64,000 nucleotides of DNA from Sphingobacterium sp. UBA7855 (GCA_002500745.1 DLST01000018.1:157227-221226); one strand, 5' to 3'. Positions 44,415 through 52,668 are shown, numbered from the stretch's first letter. The notes: a model not told the origin generated them from the letters alone. Made by a program: numbers and translations.

Positions 44415-44473
44415 TGGTTATAATTAATCATAATATTTATAAATGTATAAATTACAATTATAAAACGCAAACG

Positions 44474-44491
44474 GCATTCTCAAAAGAATGC
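44474..44491 (-). promoter_or_regulatory. Leader hairpin of the GH51-GH43 mRNA
   Basis: GCATTCT and AGAATGC form a perfect 7-bp stem with a CAAA tetraloop, about 60 bases before the GH51 start codon. Confidence 0.4.
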
Positions 44492-44607
44492 GCTGTCATT
44501 GACATGTTACGATTTTATCCCTTTTTAACTAGCACCGAGAGGTTTGAATCAAATTATGGTTATGACTGGTTTAATGTTGATTGCTTGTAACTATAGTACC
44601 TATACTA

Positions 44608-44652
44608 CAATTATATTAAATATTCTTACAATCACCATCCTGTAGTATCATG
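44608..44652 (-). promoter_or_regulatory. PUL promoter: CAGGAT repeat plus -7 box (GH51)
   Basis: In gene direction: CATGAT-ACTA-CAGGAT (44652 to 44637), 21 nt, then TATAATTG (44615 to 44608), a seven-of-eight -7 box. Shares GATACTACAGGATGG with the GH28b promoter. Confidence 0.7.
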
Positions 44653-44674
44653 GTCAAAATCAACAAATAGCGCA

Positions 44675-44708
44675 CAAAAAAAGCCGAACAAAATCTATCG
44701 TTCGGCCT
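44675..44708 (-). terminator. Terminator of the third CE12 gene
   Basis: On the minus strand GCCGAAC (44706 to 44700) pairs with GTTCGGC (44689 to 44683) around a 10-nt loop, followed by seven T residues. Twenty bases after the stop codon. Confidence 0.85.
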
Positions 44709-44727
44709 CACATTATATCAATACAAA

Positions 44728-46038
44728 TTAATTGCCATCTGGTTTGATAACACTATTGATCAAACTTGGTGGCCAATACCAAGTTTTAAAATCATCTGGT
44801 TGCTGCGGATCAAAGCCCTGAAAATCGACGATATGGTCTGCTATCTTCAAGTTGTTTTCTTTAATTCCTGTGAGCACCATTTTAGCGATCTCATAGGCAC
44901 CATAGGGATTGAAATGGGTATTATCGGCAAGATCATTTTTTTGATTTGGAAAAGTATGCGCGGGATAGTGAACAAATGCTCGTTTAGACTGCTCAACTCC
45001 TAATGCCTCGTAAAACAAACTCGTTTTCTGATTAAGATCTATTAAAGGCACCTGAAGTTCTGCTGCGACTTTCCGAGCCGCATCGGGAAAATCACCTAAT
45101 GTCTGCAACAGTTTTCCTTGTTCATCAAATGCTCGCCGTGCTGTGGAGGTTAAGATAACTGGCAGGCCACCTTTTGAACGAAATTCACGTACAAAATAAC
45201 GTAAACGATCACTATATCCCTTATATGCACCTGCATTTTCTCCTTTTTCCTTTTGATCATTGTGCCCAAATTCAATAAATAAATAATCTCCGGGCTTGGC
45301 AACAGAGAGAATTTTCTCCAATCTTTTTGAGGACAAAAACGAACTTAGTGCTAGTCCAGATTCCGCATGATTAGCAATGGCCACACCTGCATCAAAAAAT
45401 CGAGGAATCATTTGTCCCCAAGACGCCCAGGGCTCATCCTCTTGATTAACTACCGTCGAGTTCCCCGCTAAAAATACAGTCGGGACATTGCTTACTGACT
45501 CGATTCGAATGGTCGAAATACAATTTGTTTGCTGGAACTCCAAAGTCAATTTATTATCCCAGTCGAGTTTTTGCAGCTCCCTTGGCTTCTTCAATGCTAC
45601 AGTTTCGTTAGAAGCAATCTTTGAATCTTTTATATGTACAATAAAGGTTCTCTCTAAAGATCTGTTACGTAATACCTCTTGGTTTTCGATCTGCAGCCTC
45701 CGGGATTCAGACCGTACGGTACTGCGGTAAGGCTTATCGTTCAAACCCTGATAGGTAATCGTAATTTTATAATTGCCTTCAGGAACCCTTACCGAAAAAT
45801 AAAATGGCTTTTCGCTGAAAAGGCTTTTATTCTTTGAATCAATCCTGACATCTAGTTCTGTTGAAAATTCAAAACCATACCCTTGCTTATCCTTATAGGG
45901 TGGTGCTTCCCTTAAAGAAATTACAGCCTGGTTTTTCTTAGTACCACCAAAGCGAAATTCCCTAACAATCTGTTCGGCAAATAAAACATGGCAACAGACC
46001 TGTATAAAAAATGTGATCGTTAAGATTAGTCTCTTCAT
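44728..46038 (-). CDS. CE12-like rhamnogalacturonan acetylesterase with N-terminal domain, copy c
   Basis: A 436-residue secreted protein with two parts. Residues 24-185 form a beta-rich domain (EFRFGGTKKNQAVISL, FYFSVRVPEGNYKITITYQGL) like those preceding longer CE12 esterases. Residues 186-436 are the SGNH esterase: FLAGNSTVVNQ with Ser194, FGHNDQKE, and DNTHFNPYG with Asp and His. The residue before the nucleophile is Asn instead of the Asp in copies a and b. A monocistronic gene with its own CAGGAT-type promoter and a very short leader. Confidence 0.88.
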   Translation of the reverse strand: MKRLILTITFFIQVCCHVLFAEQIVREFRFGGTKKNQAVISLREAPPYKDKQGYGFEFSTELDVRIDSKNKSLFSEKPFYFSVRVPEGNYKITITYQGLNDKPYRSTVRSESRRLQIENQEVLRNRSLERTFIVHIKDSKIASNETVALKKPRELQKLDWDNKLTLEFQQTNCISTIRIESVSNVPTVFLAGNSTVVNQEDEPWASWGQMIPRFFDAGVAIANHAESGLALSSFLSSKRLEKILSVAKPGDYLFIEFGHNDQKEKGENAGAYKGYSDRLRYFVREFRSKGGLPVILTSTARRAFDEQGKLLQTLGDFPDAARKVAAELQVPLIDLNQKTSLFYEALGVEQSKRAFVHYPAHTFPNQKNDLADNTHFNPYGAYEIAKMVLTGIKENNLKIADHIVDFQGFDPQQPDDFKTWYWPPSLINSVIKPDGN

Positions 46039-46065
46039 CTCTAAGTTTTATTAATTTAGGGGACT

Positions 46066-46110
46066 TAAATATAATTTTTCCAATTGGTCAGACCACCCTG
46101 CGCTTACCTG
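46066..46110 (-). promoter_or_regulatory. PUL promoter: degenerate CAGGAT repeat plus -7 box (CE12c)
   Basis: In gene direction: CAGGTA-AGCG-CAGGGT (46110 to 46095), 21 nt, then TATATTTA (46073 to 46066). The predicted leader is about 23 nt. Confidence 0.6.
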
Positions 46111-46122
46111 TGCCTCCCTTTT

Positions 46123-46167
46123 GCCAACAGCTCAGGACAGCTAATCGCCCAATTTTCCGCACCTTTA
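46123..46167 (+). promoter_or_regulatory. Possible divergent + strand PUL-type promoter (weak)
   Basis: On the + strand a single good half site CAGGAC (46133-46138) is followed after 21 nt by CACCTTTA (46160-46167). The distal half site (GCCAAC) does not match. The layout mirrors 40607-40651. Confidence 0.3.
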
Positions 46168-46171
46168 ATCA

Positions 46172-46255
46172 TCATATAATAATTGGTATAATTATTCTTA
46201 ATTTTAGGTTTTAATAAAAGGTTTCCTCACGCCCGTTTGGAAACTTTTTATTTTT
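46172..46255 (+). ncRNA. Second candidate small RNA (about 85 nt), related ending
   Basis: From the weak promoter above to the hairpin AAAAGGTTTCC / GGAAACTTTTT (46216-46226, 46239-46249), followed by a T-rich run. The 12-nt loop TCACGCCCGTTT shares CCCGTTT with the loop at 40800-40812, and both regions contain ATCATCATATA-like sequence upstream of the hairpin. Weakly supported. Confidence 0.3.
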
Positions 46256-46383
46256 TAACACTTGTCGTAACCATATAAATACACTCCTACCGATATATTA
46301 GAAAATAACTTCACAGGTACCGACAGCAATGAAAGCGAACAGAAGGTTCTTTCTAGCCAATAACATCAGACACTTTAAAAAAA

Positions 46384-46413
46384 AATAGGCCAGGCAAAAA
46401 TCGCCTGACCTTT
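46384..46413 (-). terminator. Terminator of the rha operon
   Basis: On the minus strand AGGTCAGGCGA pairs with TGCCTGGCCT (one G-U pair) around a 4-5 nt loop, followed by ATTTTTTTTT. It lies 47 bases after the kinase stop codon. Confidence 0.85.
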
Positions 46414-46459
46414 CACGATAACTAATAAAAAAACTAAATTCTTATTCCTATTATTGAAA

Positions 46460-47827
46460 TTAATGTATTTTTTTGCCTGCCCTAAAATAACGGAGTTCAA
46501 TAATGTCATTTGGAATAGGCTGCTTATTCCAATGATCGTGAATGACTAAAGCTGCTCCGAGTGCCGTCGCTTGTGCCATTGAGGCACCAAATACTTCACT
46601 ATTCGGAAAAGCTTGCGCTAATAACGTCATATAAATCACATTACGGCTAAATCCGCCATCTACAAATATTCGTTGAACACCGTTGTTCTGTAACACCAAA
46701 GAGGTTGCTTTGATCTGTGCTTTTACCAAATGCATCATAAAAACATGATAAGCTTCGGTATAATCATTAAAATGGCTCAAATCAATGGATGAAAAAGCCG
46801 ACAGCTCATCCGATATATCTAACGCTTGATATTTTTCTACTATATTCCATTGCAGCCCAATTTGCTTGAACTTGCCCGTTGAAACCTGAAAGAAATTTGC
46901 AATACGTTTGACCTGTTCTTCATGTTCATAACCTGCAAATAGGCGTGACGCTTTAACTGGTTTACCGGTGTAAGTCATATATTGTAAGCAGTCTTCATTC
47001 AGCTCTTCTTTAGTCAACGGTTGTTCGTTAAATGGATTGAATGAAATGCACCAGGTACCCGTTGAAATCAATACAAAAGGTTCATGAAAATTCAACAAGT
47101 ATGGGATGAGAGCCGAAGAACTATCATGCAGCCCACTGCCTACGAGATAACCACTTCCTGGAAAAGTTGCCCTGAAGAGCTGATCTCCTTGAACGATAGG
47201 TGCCATTTTTTGTAAAATGTCCGTATCAGAAACCCACTTATGGTAATTATTTTTCTTAAAATCCCACAATGCTGTATGGCAACCTATACTCGTCATATCG
47301 GCATAGGGTTGTCCTGAAATTAAATAACTCAAATATTGCGGAAGATGTAATGCCCATTTGACCTCCTTAAACAGCGCTGGCTTTAGTTTAAACAAACGAT
47401 AGATCTGTAGCCCAGAATTTAGACTTCCCAAACTCGGAGACGAAGTTTCCAATGCGAACCTATCTTTTCCACCATATTGTGCATAGAATGACTCCAGCAG
47501 TTTTTTGGGATATTCTTTTAAATAGTTATACAATGGTGTTAAAGGCCGCCCATCCTTATCAATGTAGACAAAACTCGCACCATAGGATGTAAAATTAATC
47601 GCCTTAATCTCAAACTCACCTTTCCGAAAGACTTCATGTAATGAGTCAAAAACAGACAAACGTAAACTTTCTAGATTTTCACAGCTATCACCATCTTCAT
47701 CGGTAGTTTCTAAAAAACGAGCCGACCTCTCAAAAACAATCTGGTAATGCTCATTAAAGAGAAATAATTTCTTATTCGTCTTCCCGACGTCAAATATGGC
47801 AACTACTGGTATTGGTTTCCCCTTCAT
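46460..47827 (-). CDS. rhaB: Rhamnulokinase-type FGGY carbohydrate kinase
   Basis: This 455-residue cytoplasmic kinase is expected to phosphorylate L-rhamnulose with ATP. The N-terminal phosphate loop is VAIFDVGKTNKKLFLF, the catalytic-region blocks are NFTSYGASFVYID and GSGLHDSSSALIPYL, and the C-terminal adenosine-binding block is FVDGGFSRNVIYM with GASMAQATALGAAL. It differs from E. coli RhaB (489 residues) but fits the shorter kinases found in Bacteroidota rhamnose operons. Last gene of rhaT-aldolase-isomerase-kinase, 12 bases after the isomerase. Confidence 0.88.
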   Translation of the reverse strand: MKGKPIPVVAIFDVGKTNKKLFLFNEHYQIVFERSARFLETTDEDGDSCENLESLRLSVFDSLHEVFRKGEFEIKAINFTSYGASFVYIDKDGRPLTPLYNYLKEYPKKLLESFYAQYGGKDRFALETSSPSLGSLNSGLQIYRLFKLKPALFKEVKWALHLPQYLSYLISGQPYADMTSIGCHTALWDFKKNNYHKWVSDTDILQKMAPIVQGDQLFRATFPGSGYLVGSGLHDSSSALIPYLLNFHEPFVLISTGTWCISFNPFNEQPLTKEELNEDCLQYMTYTGKPVKASRLFAGYEHEEQVKRIANFFQVSTGKFKQIGLQWNIVEKYQALDISDELSAFSSIDLSHFNDYTEAYHVFMMHLVKAQIKATSLVLQNNGVQRIFVDGGFSRNVIYMTLLAQAFPNSEVFGASMAQATALGAALVIHDHWNKQPIPNDIIELRYFRAGKKIH

Positions 47828-47839
47828 TCTTTTTCTTTG

Positions 47840-49114
47840 TTACAAACCGGTAGCTACAGAATTTATTCCGCGTTCTTCGATAAGTTTACTTCGTAAATTT
47901 TCTTCGTTGAATAATCGAACTGGATTTAATGCAGCACCACTTCTTAACCTTGCTTCTGCAACAAGCGGTCTGACATCAGTTCGAAACGCATCTTGCAAAA
48001 TTTCCTGTGCTTTCACGATATCATTTGTCTGCTGTGCCTTTTTCAATGCTTTCCGATCAACTAACAAAGCCTGTGCATAGGCGATCTTAATCGCTTCAAC
48101 TGATTGTAACAAATCGACCAAGGGATCTTTCAGGTTATGAGAAGCATCAATCATCCAACCCAACCCTGTCGCATGGTCTATCCCATTCAAATCCATTCCA
48201 TCGACCAATTCGTTGAAGATCAAAAATAACTGATATGGCTTAATGCTGCCCGCTGTTAGATCGTCGTCAGCGTACTTACTATCGTTGAAATGAAAACCAC
48301 CAAGCTTGCCCTCCATAAGCAATAGAGAAACAATTTGTTCAATGTTAGCATTGGGTAAATGGTGTCCCAAATCAACCAAAGTATAAGCTTTAGGCCCCAA
48401 TTTATTGGCCAATAGTAAGGATTGCCCCCAATCTCCAATAGTTGTAGAATAGAAATATGGTTCAAAAGCTTTGTATTCTACAAACAATTTCCAATCGTCT
48501 GGTAGGTGCTTATAAATTTCACTTAAGCTAGACAATGTATTTTGAAATGCCTCTCTAAAATTCAACTGTCCTGGAAAAGATGAACCATCAGCGAGCCAAA
48601 CTGTTAGAGATTTAGATCCCAAAGCTTTTCCATAATTGATAACTTCAATATTGTGGGCAATAGCCTGTTCACGTACTTTAGGATTGACATGGTGAAGCGA
48701 ACCAAATTTATAGCTGTATTCTTGTCCAGTCTGATCTTGAAATGTATTGGAATTCACCGCGTCAAATGCAATGCCGAGTTTAGATGCCAATGATTTGATT
48801 TTTTCTGCATCCGAAGGGATATCCCAAGGTATATGTAAGGAAATAGCACCGCTTGATTTGTTGAGCGCGTGTAATAAGCCTACATCCTCTAACTTTTGTT
48901 CCAACGTTCCGGGCTCACCCGCTCCGGAAAACCGTCCAAATCGAGTACCACCTGTTCCTAATGCCCAGCTTGGGATGGCAATTTGAAATTTCTGGAGTTT
49001 GTCCAAGATTTCCGCTGTGTCTGAAATATTTGCCGATACGTAGTTAAAAGCTCGTGTATGTTTCTCCGCTAATTGGTTATTGTGCTGATCTATAATTTTC
49101 TTATCCAGAATCAT
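47840..49114 (-). CDS. rhaI: L-rhamnose isomerase (RhaI type)
   Basis: A 424-residue TIM-barrel isomerase of the type first described in Pseudomonas stutzeri, which interconverts L-rhamnose and L-rhamnulose using divalent metal ions. Conserved blocks include FVEYKAFEPYFYSTTIGDWG, TLVDLGHHLPNANIEQIV and GFHFNDSKYADDDLTAGS, which carry the Glu, Asp and His metal ligands. No signal peptide. It stands between the bifunctional aldolase and the kinase; an unusual stable hairpin separates it from the aldolase gene. Confidence 0.92.
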   Translation of the reverse strand: MILDKKIIDQHNNQLAEKHTRAFNYVSANISDTAEILDKLQKFQIAIPSWALGTGGTRFGRFSGAGEPGTLEQKLEDVGLLHALNKSSGAISLHIPWDIPSDAEKIKSLASKLGIAFDAVNSNTFQDQTGQEYSYKFGSLHHVNPKVREQAIAHNIEVINYGKALGSKSLTVWLADGSSFPGQLNFREAFQNTLSSLSEIYKHLPDDWKLFVEYKAFEPYFYSTTIGDWGQSLLLANKLGPKAYTLVDLGHHLPNANIEQIVSLLLMEGKLGGFHFNDSKYADDDLTAGSIKPYQLFLIFNELVDGMDLNGIDHATGLGWMIDASHNLKDPLVDLLQSVEAIKIAYAQALLVDRKALKKAQQTNDIVKAQEILQDAFRTDVRPLVAEARLRSGAALNPVRLFNEENLRSKLIEERGINSVATGL

Positions 49115-49142
49115 AATTTAATGGTTATTGTGTAAAAATGTG

Positions 49143-49182
49143 AGGTGTCGCGTCCATATTTCCCTTTCTGAACGCGACACCT
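49143..49182 (-). promoter_or_regulatory. Intra-operon hairpin between the rha aldolase and isomerase genes
   Basis: AGGTGTCGCGT (49143-49153) and ACGCGACACCT (49172-49182) form a perfect GC-rich 11-bp stem with an 18-nt loop. On the minus strand it is followed by CACATTTTTACAC, so termination would be partial at most. It may protect the upstream mRNA or tune the ratio of downstream genes. Confidence 0.6.
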
Positions 49183-49194
49183 AAGATATAAAAA

Positions 49195-51303
49195 TTAGCG
49201 TACAAACGCCATTGCAACACCTCCGTCAACGTTTAAAACGTTTCCAGTAGATTTATGCAATAGTCCGCCGACAAAAGCAAAACACGCGTTTGCAATGTCT
49301 TCTGGCAGGATGATCTGATTCAATAGCGTCCGTTTTGCATAGTAAGCAGGCAATTCGGCAACAGTGATGCCATAGGCTTTCGCACGACCTTCAGCCCATC
49401 CACCTGCCCAGATATTACTGTCTGAAATAACGGCGTCCGGGTTAACCACGTTCACGCGTACGCCTGCCGGACCTAATTCGGCAGCACATAAACGGCTTAA
49501 ATGCAATTGTGCGCCTTTTGCACTTCCATATCCTGTATTATTTGGACCACTGACCAAGGCATTTTTACTGACGATATTGATGATATCACCGCCGATTGCC
49601 TGGCCTTTTAATAATGAAGCAACTCCTTGAGTAACAAGGAATTGACCTTTTACCAGTACATTATATAACAAGTCCCAATCGTTCTCCGTATGATCTTCGA
49701 TTGTTTTCGAAATCGATAATCCGGCGTTGTTGACCACAATATCAATACCACCAAATGCTAGCGTAGCATCTTTCAAAGCACCTTTGATAGAATCTGCGTT
49801 GGTTACATCAAGAATTGTAGCGATGACCGAGTCTGTTCCAAACTCGGCGACAAACTCGGCTTTGCTTGACTCCAAACGTTCTGTATTGATATCATTTAAG
49901 ACAATCACAGCGCCTTCTTGAGCCATCTTTTTAGCGATTGCTTTTCCAATACCACCACCACTGCCAGTAACCAAAGCAATTTTTCCAGAAAGTAACTTGG
50001 GTTTTGGCATGCGCTGCAACTTTGCTTCTTCCAATAACCAATATTCAATATCGAATGCTTCCTGACGAGGCAAAGCGGTGTACTCACTTACTGCTTCTGC
50101 TCCTTTCATAACATTGATTGCATTGGTATAGAATTCTGCGGCTACACGTGCTGTCTGTTTGTCTTTCGCAAATGCGAACATCCCGACTCCAGGGTATAGA
50201 ACAATGACTGGATTTTTATCTCGCACTGCCGGGCTATTTTCATGTTTGCAGTTTTGATAATAGTGCGCGTACATCTCACGATATTCGTCAAATAAGGGCG
50301 TTAACTTTGCTTTTAACTCCTCTACGTTGTCTAAATCTTGTGATTTATCCAAATTCAATACCAATGGCTGAATTTTCGTTCTTAAAAAGTGATCCGGACA
50401 GCTGGTACCAAGCGGAGCCAAGCGTTCTAAATCATTCGAATTGATAAATTCCAATACGCGCTCATCATCTGTAAAATGCCCGATCATGTGGCGCTCACTG
50501 GAACAAAACCCTCTTAAAACAGGAGCGAGTTTGGCTGCTTGTGCAGTTCTTTCTTCCTTGCTGAGACTAGTTACTTGCTGTCCCCCGAATACAGGCGCTT
50601 TTTTACCATAGTTTTGCTCAAGATATTCCGCACAAGCTTCGATGACGTCCAAGGAATTGATATAACAGTCATAAGCTGTATCGCCCCAAGTAAACAAGCC
50701 ATGTGAGCCCAACATAATACCGCGGATACCTGGGTTTTCTTCTAAACATGCACGCAACTGCAAACCTAAGTCAAACCCTGGGCGTTGCCACTCCACCCAT
50801 CCTATCGTTCCATTAAACAATTCTTGGGTTATTTTCTTTCCATCTTTCGCCGCAGCAATCGCAATTGCAGCGTCTGGATGGAGGTGATCTATATGTTTAA
50901 ACGGCAGAAACCCATGTAAAGGTGTATCGATAGAAGGTGCTTTTGATGCTAAATCGTAGATACAATGGTTAAATAACTCAACCATTTCATCTTCATGTTC
51001 AAGACCACGATAGACATTTTCCAAATTGCGAAGACGTTGTAAATAAAGCGCTGCAAGACCTGACTTTTTCAACGTTCCGATATCTCCACCAGACCCTTTA
51101 ATCCACATCACCTCTACTTCTTCTCCCGTCAAGGGATCTTTTTCCACTACTTTACAAGATGTATTCCCGCCACCATAATTTGTGATTCTTAAATCTGCAC
51201 CTAGAATATTTGAACGATATAATAACAAAGCTACTTCATCACCCCTTAGTGCCTGAGCTTTCTCATCGTCCCATAAATAATTGACATGTTTGTACGTTTT
51301 CAC
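49195..51303 (-). CDS. Bifunctional rhamnulose-1-phosphate aldolase / L-lactaldehyde dehydrogenase
   Basis: A 702-residue fusion. The N-terminal 420 residues are a class II aldolase (NYGGGNTSCK, HGFLPFKHIDHLHPD with the zinc His residues, IMLGSHGLFTWGD), which splits L-rhamnulose-1-phosphate into DHAP and L-lactaldehyde. The C-terminal 270 residues are a short-chain dehydrogenase (TGSGGGIGKAIA for NAD, VNNAG, and YGSAKGA with Tyr and Lys), which oxidises lactaldehyde to lactate. This fusion is the usual arrangement in Bacteroidota and some Bacilli (often named rhaEW or rhaD). It follows the transporter by 18 bases. Confidence 0.93.
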   Translation of the reverse strand: MKTYKHVNYLWDDEKAQALRGDEVALLLYRSNILGADLRITNYGGGNTSCKVVEKDPLTGEEVEVMWIKGSGGDIGTLKKSGLAALYLQRLRNLENVYRGLEHEDEMVELFNHCIYDLASKAPSIDTPLHGFLPFKHIDHLHPDAAIAIAAAKDGKKITQELFNGTIGWVEWQRPGFDLGLQLRACLEENPGIRGIMLGSHGLFTWGDTAYDCYINSLDVIEACAEYLEQNYGKKAPVFGGQQVTSLSKEERTAQAAKLAPVLRGFCSSERHMIGHFTDDERVLEFINSNDLERLAPLGTSCPDHFLRTKIQPLVLNLDKSQDLDNVEELKAKLTPLFDEYREMYAHYYQNCKHENSPAVRDKNPVIVLYPGVGMFAFAKDKQTARVAAEFYTNAINVMKGAEAVSEYTALPRQEAFDIEYWLLEEAKLQRMPKPKLLSGKIALVTGSGGGIGKAIAKKMAQEGAVIVLNDINTERLESSKAEFVAEFGTDSVIATILDVTNADSIKGALKDATLAFGGIDIVVNNAGLSISKTIEDHTENDWDLLYNVLVKGQFLVTQGVASLLKGQAIGGDIINIVSKNALVSGPNNTGYGSAKGAQLHLSRLCAAELGPAGVRVNVVNPDAVISDSNIWAGGWAEGRAKAYGITVAELPAYYAKRTLLNQIILPEDIANACFAFVGGLLHKSTGNVLNVDGGVAMAFVR

Positions 51304-51321
51304 TGCTTCTATATTTAAATA

Positions 51322-52398
51322 TTAATTTTCTAATGTCTTCGCAAACCCTACAATGCAAATAGAGATGATAATGGTTAGAATTCCTCCTATGATTGAACGA
51401 TACGTCGAACGATCGACACCTTTCCATTCCTTGAGCACTACGCCCCATGCATTGGAAATAAGAATGATAAAGGCCATATGTAGGATCCAGGAGCTAGCGC
51501 CATTTCCAAGACGGCTTTCTCCCATACCGTAAAAGAAAAACTGTAAATACCAGGTGGTTCCTGCTAGAGCACATAGAAGGAAATTCATGCCTCTCGGTGC
51601 TTTTGATTTCGTATAATCCGAAAATGTTTTGTTTTTAATCAACAAATAAAGGCACCATAGGCAGTTTGTTGTAAAACCGCCCCAAAGTATCACAATGTAG
51701 GTGACATTATTCTGGTAAAGAAATTCGCCTTGGTTTGGATTAGCAGACTTCCATAATGTATTTGCCACATCGGCCATCGGTTTTCCGGCTTCAATACCGA
51801 AATTGAAACAAGCACTTAGTATCCCTGAAACAATAGCTACTACAATTCCTAAACCAAAATTATAATCGGATTTGCTCGCTGTTGATAGGGAGGTTATATG
51901 TTTCTCTTTAGAAACACCTGCCTTACCACATAGATATACACCAAGCACACAGACTAAAAGACCAAGGAGAATACAAATACCGGATTGGGTTGTAAAAAAA
52001 TAATCTATGCCATGCTTGCCTTCTGCTTTATTAAAAAAATAATAAATGCTGGGCATTAAAGAACCAAACACCATACTCAGGCCCAAAATAATACTGCTAC
52101 CCAAGGATACTCCAAGATAGCGTACACCAAGACCATAAGTTAAACCGCCGATGCCCCAAAGCAAACCAAACAAAAATGTGTAACCTAATATCGTGTTATT
52201 CGCACTTTTAATAATCTCAATAAAATTGGGTATCGTCAACATCGCCGCTATGGGCGGAACAATAATCCACGAAAAAAGTCCGCCTAGAATCCACATGGAT
52301 TCCCAGGACCATCCTTTTACTTTCTTGTACGGCACATAAAAACTTCCAGAAGCGAATCCGCCTATGAAATGAAATATAACTCCGAAAACTGCATTCAT
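51322..52398 (-). CDS. rhaT: L-rhamnose/proton symporter
   Basis: A 358-residue inner-membrane transporter of the RhaT family with about ten hydrophobic segments. VFGVIFHFIGGFASGSFYVPYKKVKGWSWE at the N-terminus and GLLWGIGGLTYGLGVRYLGVSLGSSI are typical RhaT blocks. It imports L-rhamnose released in the periplasm by the GH106 enzymes. First gene of the rha operon, with a 10-bp direct repeat in its promoter region. Confidence 0.95.
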   Translation of the reverse strand: MNAVFGVIFHFIGGFASGSFYVPYKKVKGWSWESMWILGGLFSWIIVPPIAAMLTIPNFIEIIKSANNTILGYTFLFGLLWGIGGLTYGLGVRYLGVSLGSSIILGLSMVFGSLMPSIYYFFNKAEGKHGIDYFFTTQSGICILLGLLVCVLGVYLCGKAGVSKEKHITSLSTASKSDYNFGLGIVVAIVSGILSACFNFGIEAGKPMADVANTLWKSANPNQGEFLYQNNVTYIVILWGGFTTNCLWCLYLLIKNKTFSDYTKSKAPRGMNFLLCALAGTTWYLQFFFYGMGESRLGNGASSWILHMAFIILISNAWGVVLKEWKGVDRSTYRSIIGGILTIIISICIVGFAKTLEN

Positions 52399-52450
52399 AT
52401 AAACGTTATTTAGGTTCTTAGCAACTAAGATAATTCTTTGGTTTTTCAGA

Positions 52451-52470
52451 ACTGTTATGCACTGTTATGA
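52451..52470 (-). promoter_or_regulatory. 10-bp direct repeat upstream of rhaT
   Basis: ACTGTTATGC and ACTGTTATGA are adjacent direct repeats (nine of ten bases equal). In gene direction this is CATAACAGTG-CATAACAGTT, 53-72 bases before the start codon. A possible -7 box TATCTTAG follows. The bases AACGACCCAA just beyond it (52470-52479) differ at one position from an arm of the inverted repeat near the GntR-type gene. Confidence 0.5.
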
Positions 52471-52495
52471 ACGACCCAATTTTGTATAGAAAAAA

Positions 52496-52533
52496 CAAAA
52501 GGGGCTATCCAATCTTCTTGGATAGCCCCTTTA
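52496..52533 (-). terminator. Terminator of the GH2-to-DUF5703 operon
   Basis: AAAGGGGCTATCCAA and TTGGATAGCCCCTTT form a perfect 15-bp stem with a 5-nt loop. On the minus strand the T run is TTTTGTTTTTT. It ends the operon that enters from the right edge. Confidence 0.92.
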
Positions 52534-52668
52534 TTAATATTTTAGACATCGCGTGTATTGACCTAGGAGTCAAGGCATCAAACGTCTATTTTCTTATTTT
52601 TCAGCGCTCGATTTAATGGTTACAATGGGTTAATACGCGATGTTGTTTCGCTAACAATTTCGAAGCGG

